From Diadema setosum (Eukaryota; Echinodermata; Echinoidea; Diadematoida; Diadematidae): a DNA stretch of 64,000 nt. The notes under the pieces were generated by a model. The model saw only the letters and a list, made by a program, of their open reading frames with translations. It searched no databases and was not told the DNA's origin. Below, one piece after another: positions 53,655-64,000 of the stretch. Both the position numbers and the translations under genes were made by a program. Location of the stretch: NCBI RefSeq assembly GCF_964275005.1, contig NC_092693.1, positions 28,780,173 to 28,844,172 of the forward strand. The letters are read 5' to 3'. The first letter of the stretch is position 1, and each line of letters begins with the position of its first letter.

Positions 53655-53802
53655 GGGCCCTGTTTCACAAAAGATATTTATAGGATAACAGCTCTTGCTG
53701 GAATGGCAATTTCCAATGGAAACAACCAATCAGGAAGCTGGATTCTTGACGTTACCATGGCAAGAGTTGTTATCATAGCAACTTTTTATAAAATGGGGTC
53801 CT
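53655..53802. mobile_element. 150-bp MITE of the GTTTCAT-end group, member 4
   Basis: GGGCCCTGTTTCACAAAAG and TTTATAAAATGGGGTCC form diverged inverted ends. The core AACAACCAATCAGGAAG matches the group's CCAATCAG core. Confidence 0.65.
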
Positions 53803-53857
53803 GAGGCCGACAATAACACACAATAAGAGATGTCAATTTGAGACGCGTCCTGTTGAG

Positions 53858-54248
53858 GAGGGATGGTGGTGGTGATGAGGATTGAGCTTTTAAGTTTTTG
53901 CGAGATACTATGAAACCACTCACGAAATGTTACTCAGCATACCATTCTAAAGCAGAAGAAGAAATTCAAAGTTTAATTGATGAAAATCGGTCTTTACTGG
54001 CTGATATATCCAAAAAGCAAAGAAAAACAAAGCGATCCTATAATAAAAATGTGGGTCCCACCTTTTAGTAAGATCGTCTTGTTTTGGATATCTCAGCCAT
54101 TTCGCAACTAAATTTCACCAAATAAACGTTGAATTCCTCTTTGGATTACATGTTCTTTCATATTTTCATAACAGGTTTCTCATTATCTCATAAAAAGGTT
54201 AGAAATCCGGAGCCAGGTCTCAACTAAGAACTTTACCTCCCCTTTAAA
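53858..54248. mobile_element. 380-bp MITE, copy 3
   Basis: It shares TTTTTGCGAGATACTATGAAAC, TGTGGGTCCCACCTTTT and the closing CCCCTTTAAA with copies at 25351 and 28205. Its left end is the most decayed. Confidence 0.7.
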
Positions 54249-55169
54249 ATCTAAAAGCAGGCATGGGGGGTGACCTCCCTGATGCAGGGATGATTGACGC
54301 TGGTGTAGATCCCGAGTAAGGATGGGGTAATACGAGAATAGCACGAGCTTGAGGGTCGTAAGGTCATGTTATTCCCACCGACTTGAAATTCAATGCGAGT
54401 GCTGCAAAATAATGGTCATTCCCACGGGTTCATGTCTATATCTGTGACACAGCTTGGGCATATAACCATATTAAAATGAACATACAGTTTGTTACATTTC
54501 TAAAAACGTCTTATCTCTCGAATTCTTATTTAAAAAAATCCCTCATAACATAATCAAATAATCAAACAAGCCAAACTAATTTCATGCATTTCATAATAGG
54601 ATTTTGTAGTTCGCGTCGTTCAAAAGACGCAACAACAGCAACAATAAAGAAAATCACATTAAGCTCCCAGACGCACTGCAATAGATGGACATTGCATGGA
54701 ATCTGAACGTAAACAATATTTCAGCCACAATAGAAAACTCAATTGCGATACTACCACAGATAGGCTACACGGGGTTGTCGTTTGATTGTTTGTTTGTATG
54801 TATATGTATGTATGTTTGGTTGTTTGTTTACATGTTTTGTTGTGTTTTTTTTTTTTTTGTGGGGGGGGGGGGAGGGGGTGGGGGTCAAAGAGATTGCGTA
54901 TAGCGTTGTTGAACAATGTTTCCAGCCTGGAAAATTCGGGCTGCTTAGTCACTGGTGCAATCCGTGTCTGTAATATTCTGTACATATGGGTTCTGAAAAA
55001 AAAAAAAAAAAATGAGGACTGAATATAAACGCTAGAATTAACGCTCATGATTGATTAAATATGTGAAAAGCCTCTGTGGCGGGATTTACCATGCTCAATA
55101 TTTCCCGTAGACACCAGCATGAGACTAACTATTCAGAAAACACTTTATTTTGTAATATATATATATTTT

Positions 55170-55217
<48 letters not shown>

Positions 55218-55479
55218 CTATATATGTATATATATATACATATGTATATACGTACATACATATATATGTTGCTAGATATCTTGATAGTGACAGCATGATT
55301 CTAAAACATTTTTTACACTGTATAATGAAAGTGTGCAAACGAGTTATCTCCCCTATGCTGCAGAAGCACGCAAAGAACACGAATGAAACTATGCTGCAAG
55401 AAATGAGAGTCGTTTTCAAACCTCTCATTGTTCCTTTCCAAGTTTCGCTGTTAGAAGGTGTAAGCCAATTTCGTGGTTA

Positions 55480-56145
55480 TTGTTCGTTTTAAAGGTTCGT
55501 CAGTCTCAAGGTTCGCTATTTTCAATTCAATTCAAATTTATTTTTCATTTCCATCAAATAAGCAGAGAAAATTATATACAATGTATAAACAGAACATATT
55601 TGTAATGATTGCAAAAACGTAAACTAACAAAGTACATGTGATTATGAGTAACAAAATGAAGAAAACATAGTTATATATATATATTTAATGCATAGTACAA
55701 ATTATATAAGAATGGGAATGGAAATGGAGGGTCCCACTAAAAAGCAAAGCTTGTACGATATGGAACCCTCAGAAAATACGAAAACGAATACTGAACTAAT
55801 GAAACTACGAATAAATATAAAACAAAATCAAAGGAACCAATGTCAATTGACATTCCGAAGGTTCATTTAATAGTCCGAAGGTCTGTTAAAACGAATTAAT
55901 GATTCCGAGTGTTCGTTAGTAAGGGCCACATCCATATTCTCTTCATTTTCTGATTAACGAACCTCATTTCATTTTACGATTAACGAACATTCGGAAAAAC
56001 ACCACAAAATAATGTTTGGATTAACGAGCATCTTATAGGTATAAGGAATTTGTGTGTTTCGGAATAATGAGGATCTTCGGAATAATGAACCTTATGATTT
56101 CAATTTCGGATTAACAAACCTTGGAAATAACAAACATCATCCAAT
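55480..56145. repeat. Decayed GTTATTCCGAAGG-type sequence with a foreign insert
   Basis: Words such as AAGGTTCGCTATT, CCGAAGGTTCATT, ATTAACGAACCT and TTCGGAATAATGA occur on both sides of an AT-rich insert that begins TTCAATTCAAATTTATTT. It is probably an old copy of the family interrupted by another repeat. Confidence 0.45.
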
Positions 56146-58545
56146 TTCGTAATGCACGACTGGAATGCGACAGAAATGATGAAATGAAACTCATTTCCGA
56201 GAGACTTCTAAATGCTGCCAGTATAAAAGCTATTTCCCTCCGGATGGTTAACGATGAACCTACCTCTGTCATATCTCTTTACTGACCTGTTCAATTCTTT
56301 GCGACAAGGACAACCGTGTTGTTACGATGGTAACCTACACTTCCTTTGTAATCGCTGTCGGCTTCAAAAGGAAGAACGAGAGACAGAGATCTGGTATCAA
56401 ATGGAGACCAAAAAGGAAATTAAACGAATCAAAATGCCGTCTATGTTTTCACTGGCACGTTTCACAAGGTGTTCTTATTATGTCTGCATGGTGAGACCTG
56501 AAAGATGGAAGTTACCCATCTCCCTGTATGTATAGCGTGCGAGGTTGTATAAAAAAAAGAATGCGCCTGTTTGTGCTTGTGTGTGTTTGTGTGACTGGAT
56601 TTTTTTTTAATGTTTTATACATTGTGTGTGTTTATTCAAGCAAGCGTTCCGTAGACCAGCGGAATCGATTTACAGGTGGATGCTAACCCCAGAGGTTATC
56701 GTTCTAGTTTCGGGTGTTGTTGTTGTTGTTGTTTTTTTTTTTCAGTTGACATTTCCTGGCAACATAATACACAGGGCTGCCTTGCTCATTACAGACTAAT
56801 AACCCGAACAACATGATTACTGTAGTGAAGCCTGCCTACACTCTAGATACACGTATAGGTCAGGTGTGTATGTGGTGGTGGTGGTAAGCGGGGGTGGGGG
56901 TGGATATGGGTTGGCCAAGAGGCAGTGCTGGACTCCCCCCCCCCCCCCACACACACACATTATGGACATAAAAACAACAGAATTTGATGATGATTCTTTG
57001 AAATAAAATATGAAAGAGTGTAGCAGAAACTTACATTACAATTGCAATCTAGTCAGACAAGCATAGTATGTTTTCTATTCTTAAGCCCCCCTTTTTTTCC
57101 CTGTCTCAAAGTGCAAGGTGGTATAATATTCTTAAAAGAGATCATTTACTTTTGGAGTAAAGGCAGATACCCACTCCCTCTATCAAGGAGCTATCTTGTT
57201 ATATAGCACTTGATACCACCGTTTGATATTATAGGTTTTCCCGGCCAATTTCGTAAGATTGTCATTCCTTTTCATTTCTTTTTTTTTTTTGTCATGTCAT
57301 CACATTGATTTCTCTATCAGTAATTTATATCTTTATTTTCATTAAGATCATTATTATTGTGTTAGTAGTCTTCATTTAACATCTTTAAACCTTTTTTTTT
57401 TCAATTATGATCATCATGTTGCGTTGTGATCTTCATTTTACATACTTATTTGTGATCCAAAACGTAGACGTTTTTAACATGCAATTTGAAACGCACCACA
57501 AATGATATACTTTAAGATGGACGTCGTACAGGCTTAATTTGAATGCTCCATTTAGGAATTCGTTTGCTCATTTATGCGAGTTTAGATACCCGGAAAGAGA
57601 TAGCGACAGGTGGAGACGATGTTGAATAACCATTTCCAAAAAAAAAAAAAAAAAAAATGTACGCGCATTACACCTAGAATGCGGCAACGCGCAAATGCGA
57701 AATCGGTTGCCAAATTAGTCAATTTTAGAGAAGAATAACGATTTTGAATGACGACATTTTGACGCAAATATGACGAAAATGAGTGCTTCTGATATGAATT
57801 TGAATGACAAAACAATGAAATTTGCCGGAGAAAACCTACATTTTGGACTAGCTGACATAAAAAAAAAAAAAATCCATGTACTGTGGTCCCCTATAAAGGT
57901 GACAGAGTGATTTCTCTTGTGCCCTCCCCCCCCCCCATCTCTCTATCTCTCTTTCTCTATGATATACCTCTCTCTCTCCCTCTCTCTCTTATGGCATTAA
58001 GGTGTAAAGGCGTCTTTTATGATTTTAAATCGTGGAATCCCCGTGCAAACCCAAATAGGAAGCCCATTGCACAAAATCGATTTCCATTCGCTTGGTTTCA
58101 AATCCCCAAGGTCTAGCCCTTTTCAACTCCTGTAGCCGTCTTTTGTGGTGGTAGTGATACAATGTTGGCACTCCTCCTCCGTTTTCAATAGGCTGAGTTT
58201 CTACACCCCTGGGCCAGTTACCAGAAACCAGTAAGTATGATTTTGCAAGAGACCAGCACCTAAAAACCAAGGATGTATGTCATTACGCGAGCCGCCATTT
58301 GAAGCAATTCAACTAATGCTTGCCGTTTGAAAAAACTAGCCAAATTTGTCAGAATTATTATGTTTCAGTTCTCTTCAATACCAGAAAGAAGAAAGACAGT
58401 AGTTTTGTAGAAAGTAAAGTAGATGTGAATGTTTGTACACGTAGTGCATGGTAGAGTAGTTAAACGTCCTTTACGCCTTGTTTTGTAAACATATTTATTT
58501 ATATCTGTTATTTTCACATGTACATGTACATCATCACTTATATCT

Positions 58546-58630
58546 TTGTATTCATATATTGTAAATATATTTGTACTCTCATACCCCGAGAGGGGGTCGA
58601 AAGAGTCAATAAAATCTTACAAATCTTACA
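58546..58630 (+). repeat. Possible 3' end of a non-LTR retroposon
   Basis: CCCCGAGAGGGGGTCGAAAG, then AGTCAATAAA and a duplicated ATCTTACAA look like the tail of a truncated LINE-type copy. No coding part is present and the assignment is tentative. Confidence 0.35.
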
Positions 58631-59331
58631 AAACCATGGATATTCTTATGCTACCAGTCTCTATTACCCAGTGTTTTTCGTGCCTTAATTTTGAGGCGTA
58701 TAATCAGTATGAGAAAAAAAAAATTGTTTCACTCACACTGTTATGCAGCAGTTTTCCTATCAGTCGTTGCAAATGTATCAAAAGCAAATCATCATCTGGC
58801 GCGCAAAGATCCTTATAGTGTAGGATCTTTGTGGCGTGTTAGAATCTGGGTAGTCTTCTTAGTATATCTTTTCAACTTGTGTAAATACACACTAAAAAGC
58901 ACACATATACGCACGCACACACATATGGCATATATGTATGTATATATATGAGAGAGAGAGAGAGAGGGGGGGGGAAGAGATAGAAAGAGAGACTGTAATC
59001 CTGTTTGACTACCAATGAAATCACGAATCTATTGACAAAGCAAAATGTTATCGTTTGCATCCGATCGAGTCTTTACTTTTGGCATGCACAGTGACAATGT
59101 TTCGTAGACTATGGTAGATCAATCCGAAGGATGGGACCTAAATATTATGTCCGGAAAATATCAGCGAACTACAAACGTCTCTTACAATAACAATATCATG
59201 GTCTTGAAGGAAAAAAGTTGTAAAACACGAAGCTACATGATAACCGCAGCTATGATTACCCTGTTCTAGAGAAGAAATTGTAAAAGAAGAAGAAGAAGAA
59301 GAAGAAGACGACGAAGAAGTTATGTACTTAC

Positions 59332-59440
59332 CTCGTAAAAAACGGACACTCCGCAGAGAGCCACCGATCCAGACAAGCGATCCACAGCTTGAACTGGATT
59401 CTAGATTGCACTACTAAAAGCTTTAAACCTCTTTCGACAC
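59332..59440 (-). promoter_or_regulatory. Candidate non-coding first exon and promoter of the receptor gene
   Basis: On the - strand a TTTTTTACGAG|GTAAGT donor is preceded by about 70 bp without ATG. TTTAAA-like AT-rich sequence lies upstream near 59425-59435. It is the best donor upstream of exon 1 on that strand, but the right edge and the link across 8.3 kb are inferred. Confidence 0.35.
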
Positions 59441-59562
59441 GCTCTTTTTACATGATGACCCCGTGCTCTCAACTGATCTGCCCAGGTGCGCGCACTTAGG
59501 CTATGCACTCATTGCTCAAAGCACTGACGGACCTCGCAAGGAGGGTTGAGATGTTGTCGTGG

Positions 59563-59596
59563 TTTTTTTTTTTTTTTTTTTGGGGGGGGGGGGGGG
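59563..59596 (+). repeat. T19-G15 homopolymer junction
   Basis: A run of T passes directly into a run of G, one of several such junctions in the window. Confidence 0.8.
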
Positions 59597-59734
59597 TGGG
59601 TAGGGCTTGTGTGCCTTCTCTTTCAGTTTAAGCTTTTGTTAATTTGAGAGGGCGCTATGATAAATAAACTTTTGATAACTTCCTTATGATCTTTTCGAGG
59701 TCAGCAATGACTCTTCCTACCTTTTGGAGGAAGC

Positions 59735-59777
<43 letters not shown>

Positions 59778-59778
<1 letters not shown>

Positions 59779-59918
59779 GGGGCGGATCCGGGAATTTTGT
59801 AAATAAACTAATATTTCTGGTACCACTTCCGGGTTTCATATCATTTTTTTATTTCTTTTGTTTTTAACGAAAAATAAAGGGGGCGTGCGCCGGTTGCGCC
59901 CCCTCTGGATCCGCCACT

Positions 59919-59920
<2 letters not shown>
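59778..59920. mobile_element. hAT-like MITE inserted into a (TG)n microsatellite
   Basis: AGGGGCGGATCCGGGAATTT and CCCTCTGGATCCGCCACTGG are inverted ends of a 143-bp element. (TG)n tracts flank it on both sides (about 59736-59775 and 59920-59960), as expected for insertion within one microsatellite. CAGTGGCGGATCC-type ends suggest the hAT group; the class is an inference. Confidence 0.65.
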
Positions 59921-59960
<40 letters not shown>

Positions 59961-59979
59961 TCCTGTGATGAGATAATCT

Positions 59980-60653
<674 letters not shown>

Positions 60654-61156
60654 TATTCGACAAGACGACATGATTTTCTGCTCGTACGCATCGCTTTGCC
60701 CGATTGCCCTGCTCGGTAGACCTGGACGACCCCGATATGATGACCACATGCAAGTCTTTGGGTTATCCTGTCTGGCGCCCTCTTGAACTACATGTATAAC
60801 AGTGTTCGATAAGGGCACGAGCTGCCCTGTGTGGCATTCGCAGAGATGCCGTCATTCATGCATCAAATACAGACGATGCCAAGTAGCAATCATGAAGACA
60901 TACACTTGCGCGCTACATTCATCTCCAAAGGTACAAACCGATTCCAAAGTTGGGGATGGTGGTGGGGCTTGTACATCTTGTATTTCTTGCCAGGACAAAA
61001 CAGAAAAAAAAAGACGTTTACGTTGTCAGAATTGTGCCCTTTTCAAGGGAAATTGGCAGTTATGTTTTTGAGTAGTCTTGCTTTGCGTTAGACATGGGTA
61101 ATATTTTCAGTTCCCACATCTACGAATAAACATGAACAAGGAATTTATTATTATTA

Positions 61157-61227
<71 letters not shown>

Positions 61228-61848
61228 GTTCTCATTGTTGTTGTTGTTGTAACTTTTGTTACCATCATTATCATGTTATATCATTAAGTTATGAAATTCC
61301 ATTAGGATAGGGGCTATGATATACGTGTTCTCTTCACACCTATGATTCTCCTAGATAATGCATTAAAAATATGTACACACACACAGATAGTTTTGCAATT
61401 ACTTAGTAAATGAAATACATGTACTTTATTATAATTGCATAGTGCAATCGTGAACATACATTGAAACTGCACTGAAAAGGTTTCAAAAGATTTCACAAAT
61501 CTTTTAAGAACACATAAAATATACAGTATACATTGACATGACTGTGTAGTACATGTATTTCAGTCTTAATGCAAATAGTCGTCCACATTATTTACATAAA
61601 ATGCTCATAGAATTGATATTCATAAAACATCAAATGGATTAGATATTCAGTTCTCCCTTGATAGTCCATGGTCTCTGAAAACACAAGCATTCATTATCAC
61701 TGCCGTTACACCACACACCGCAGACGACCAGTCTCATCTTACCAGGGAGCAGGGAGAGAATATTTTTGTGCCCTCTACGAGCAGACAATTTTGTTTGATC
61801 GAACTCCTACACCCAGGAGGATATTTAGCACCGTTTTTGTTATTACTA

Positions 61849-62045
61849 CAGTGTACTCCCATTACAACAAACATGGTTGTAACAAAATTTCATTACAAGG
61901 AAGTAAAAATCCAGGTCCTAAAATCATTGGCTATACATGTACAAATGTATATCTTTATGCACTAAATTTCTTCTCGTACAAGAAAATTTCGATATAACAA
62001 GAAATCTGCCGATTCCAAGAACTTCATTATAACGGGAGTCGCTGG
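61849..62045. mobile_element. MITE with CAGTGTACTCCC / GGGAGTCGCTG ends (pogo/Tigger-like)
   Basis: CAGTGTACTCCCATTACAAC at the left is roughly mirrored by TTATAACGGGAGTCGCTG at the right, with ATTACAAGGAAG and CGATATAACAAG inside. Ends of the CAGT..ACTCCCGTTATAACG form are known from pogo/Tigger-type miniature elements; the class is tentative. Confidence 0.5.
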
Positions 62046-62338
62046 TTGTACAGACGCATTGTCTGCTGTTCGCCAGTAACAATTATGGCTTATCACATAA
62101 CTGTATCCCCATCGTCAGTGTACAGTTAAATAGGCCGACAAGTCTTTCAGATAATGTTGCAGGAAATTCCTTGATACTTATCACTAAATCTTCCCTCACA
62201 AAATTAAAATTATGCAAGACATTTGCAGTTTGGATTAGTCCATCTAATTACGAGGAAAATACAGATAGCTTGAAGACATGCCCTTTTTTACGCCTTTGGA
62301 GCTTGTCTCATCTTTTACTCCCACGGAAATGAAAGACA

Positions 62339-62344
62339 TTTATT
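62339..62344 (-). terminator. Candidate polyadenylation signal of the UGT gene
   Basis: TTTATT on the + strand reads AATAAA on the gene's strand, about 250 bp after the UGT stop codon. Confidence 0.45.
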
Positions 62345-62591
62345 ATAAGGCAATCGATTATCATGAGTGCTGTCGACGGTAAAAGCTTGTTCTCACAAAA
62401 ATGATTGCCCATGGTTGGTTATAGATTGAATTTTCACATGCATGCTTTACATACTGCATTTTGCTCCAGTCTCTATGACGTCACATTACTTTGTCCCGGA
62501 TGTGCACGTACATATCAAAGAGTGTGGAAGAGTTCTTCAAAAAATAAAGTTGAAAAATACACCCAGCTAGCTGCCTGCATTCAATGCTATT

Positions 62592-62871
62592 TCACTCCGC
62601 CTTCAACTTTGATTTCTTCTTTGAGCAACACAGTCTGCAGCACGTCCGAAGCACAAGATAATTGATATAAATTGCGACGACCAAAACGACGATCATGAAG
62701 GCGACCACGTCCACAGAATTCAACACGATAAAGCTGAGGTCACTGCCTCTGAGGCGTAAGTGGCTCCCGCCAAAATTCAGCACGTGCTCTATCCAGAAGA
62801 CGGCAGTGTCCAGCGGGCTAGCAAGTGAGTGGTGATGAATAGCACCATAATGCTCCACATTGACCTTGTAT
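62592..62871 (-). CDS. UDP-glucuronosyltransferase, last exon (C-terminal 92 aa; gene partial in window)
   Basis: UGTs move glucuronic acid or another sugar from UDP-sugars to lipophilic acceptors in the ER lumen. The exon encodes YKVNVEHYGAIHHHSLASPL and the family signature PLDTAVFWIEHVLNF. A single membrane helix (about VVAFMIVVLVVAIYINYLVL) and a basic cytosolic tail ending KLKAE follow. That ending fits the KXKXX ER-retrieval signal. The acceptor TTTTGTGCTAG precedes it and TGA ends it at 62592. The catalytic and UDP-sugar-binding parts must lie in exons to the right of the window. The subfamily cannot be told from this tail alone. Confidence 0.92.
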
Positions 62872-63045
62872 CTAGCACAAAAGACAAAGAAAAACACATA
62901 ACAATTAAAATGAGATTCTTGATGGTGATGAAACTACAACAGGTCAATGATGATACAATGTAACCACAACAAAGTTCACGGCGACATCATCGAGTACATG
63001 CTGCCACATACCCAAATAGCACTAAAGCAATAACATATTGTTCAC

Positions 63046-63047
63046 AT

Positions 63048-63118
<71 letters not shown>

Positions 63119-63350
63119 TCTATTCAGTCTTTTTTCAACAGGGTAGCCCCATCAGTAGGCAAGTACTGTTCTTACTGGGGGCCCTGCACAAACAAACATT
63201 ACAGTTGACAATACAGAGACATATACATCAAATACAACACACTGTATGTGGACAGGTACAATTCTTCCACTGAGTCCCCTACATACAGTCACACAATAAC
63301 TATACACTGACAATTACACGCTTACTAGTCAAACAAGCAATAATAACATG
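63046..63350 (-). repeat. Retroposon fragment with (ATAA)n tail
   Basis: Read on the - strand, GGGCCCCCAGTAAGAACAG and GATGGGGCTACCCTGTTG run into GAAAAAAGACTGAATAGATA and then a long ATAA repeat. This is the order of a truncated non-LTR copy with a simple-repeat tail. The family is not identified. Confidence 0.45.
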
Positions 63351-63649
63351 ATGATGGGCCTACGTAACTATCATAACCAAACAATTAACCATAAATTTCA
63401 TCAAGAATTAAAACTTTCACTGAGAGTGATAAATACCTCCACCCCAAGCAGGAAGAAATGAACCCAACCAGCAACCATCTTATTATATTCTTACTAATAA
63501 CAAACTTATGAACATGTTACTCAACATAGAATAAGAATACGAATACACTGCCCACTGGCATTCACATATTCAGCTGTATATCGTATCTCTTGTCTAATGC
63601 CCAAAATCTGAGAAAAATAAATATATCGGTAATTTCTGTGTTTGTCAGT

Positions 63650-64000
63650 GAAAACGCTGTTGCCATAGTAACACAATGTATAACATGAAAAAAAATCTAC
63701 ACAACTATAATATCATAGAGCATATCATATCCCAAATTTCAAATCAAATACTCAAAAACTAAAAAAAAAAGCAGTATTATTCTATAATTTTCATTCAAAT
63801 GATGTTGTTAACATGGCAACGCACTTTTCAACTACATAACATAACACAATTTATACATCTAAATCATATAATGATCGCATATGCCAAATTTAAAACCAAA
63901 TACTCCAAATCCATATTTTTAACATGATTTTTCATTCAAAATGTACTGTTACCATGGCAACACATTGTACAATAGTTAACCAGAAAGCCTATCTCATCCC
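63650..64000 (+). repeat. Tandem repeat of about 147 bp containing X-box-like motifs
   Basis: GTTGCCATAGTAAC (63659), GTTAACATGGCAAC (63806) and GTTACCATGGCAAC (63948) recur at 142-147-bp spacing. They share flanking words such as TATCATATCCCAAATTTCAAA / CATATGCCAAATTTAAAACC. The array continues past the window edge. Confidence 0.65.

Larger units (their letters stand above)
51032..59331 (-). other. Putative 5' intron of the receptor gene
   Basis: Between the T-rich acceptor at 51034 and a GTAAGT donor at 59331-59326 on the same strand. No exon is recognised inside. It contains a (CAA)n tract (51100-51140), MITEs, a (GAAA)n tract near 53545-53575, a (TA)n tract near 55170-55220, T(n)G(n) junctions and anonymous AT-rich DNA. 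The 93-codon frame at 56254-56535 has no recognised domain. Confidence 0.35.
60654..62591. other. Intergenic stretch between the receptor gene and the UGT 3' end
   Basis: No exon is recognised. It contains an (ATT)n tract near 61147-61227 and an inverted-repeat element at 61849-62045; the rest is anonymous. The UGT 3' untranslated region occupies the right side. Confidence 0.5.
62872..64000 (-). other. UGT intron, repeat-rich, running off the window
   Basis: No further UGT exon is recognisable. It holds a (TTTA)n tract of about 75 bp (63046-63122) with an adjoining retroposon-like end (CAACAGGGTAGCCCCATCAG) and a tandem repeat of about 147 bp from about 63650. Confidence 0.55.

Noticed and set aside
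54659-55048. A 129-codon - strand frame
   Set aside because: It is composed of homopolymer and TTTG-repeat translations with no recognisable domain.
55076-55492. A 138-codon frame in the receptor 5' intron
   Set aside because: Half of it is a TA microsatellite giving Tyr-Ile repeats. No domain, splice context or conservation is visible.

Overview
The window is nuclear DNA of a multicellular animal. Its genes are split by introns with GT..AG junctions, it is AT-rich, and it is crowded with short inverted-repeat transposons, tRNA-derived SINE pieces and microsatellites. The protein style and repeat types (for example the hairpin-ended elements with CGGACGGACGGACGG runs) suggest a marine invertebrate, probably a deuterostome such as an echinoderm. 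That placement is an inference and not proven by any single marker.

Three host genes are supported. (1) On the + strand, 9388-26186, a complete tRNA-dihydrouridine synthase 2 gene (DUS2). All twelve coding exons, including a 46-bp one, join in frame to a 533-residue protein. (2) On the - strand, 51004 down to 30105, a complete nicotinic-acetylcholine-receptor-like Cys-loop subunit in seven coding exons (357 residues). A likely non-coding first exon lies near 59.4 kb. (3) On the - strand, 62871-62592, the last exon of a UDP-glucuronosyltransferase whose remaining exons lie beyond the right edge. DUS2 and the receptor gene converge tail to tail, with stop codons 3.9 kb apart. No functional link between the three genes is visible.

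Layout. 1-1252: unassigned. 1262-4242: a Mutator-like element with 134-bp terminal inverted repeats and a 9-bp target duplication. 4252-9375: DUS2 upstream region, full of small palindromic elements. 9376-26186: DUS2; its introns hold a 1-kb inverted duplication, a 2.36-kb hairpin-ended element and two copies of a 158-bp-repeat element. 26187-30104: convergent intergenic region with small transposons. 30105-51031: receptor coding exons; their introns hold a second 2.36-kb element, a third 158-bp-repeat element (inverted) and a 5.4-kb foldback element with others nested inside. 51032-59331: the long 5' intron of the receptor gene. 59332-62591: repeats, including a SINE inside a small inverted-repeat element. 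62592-64000: UGT last exon and intron.

The most unusual feature is that three unrelated hairpin-ended repeat families all carry many copies of TGACCTTTGACC. This is the reverse complement of the DR1 nuclear-receptor response element, and the copies are spread through the introns of two host genes. The receptor gene is also odd: its ligand-site residues are intact, but the TM3-TM4 loop is tiny and the pore-lining 2' and 6' positions are hydrophobic.
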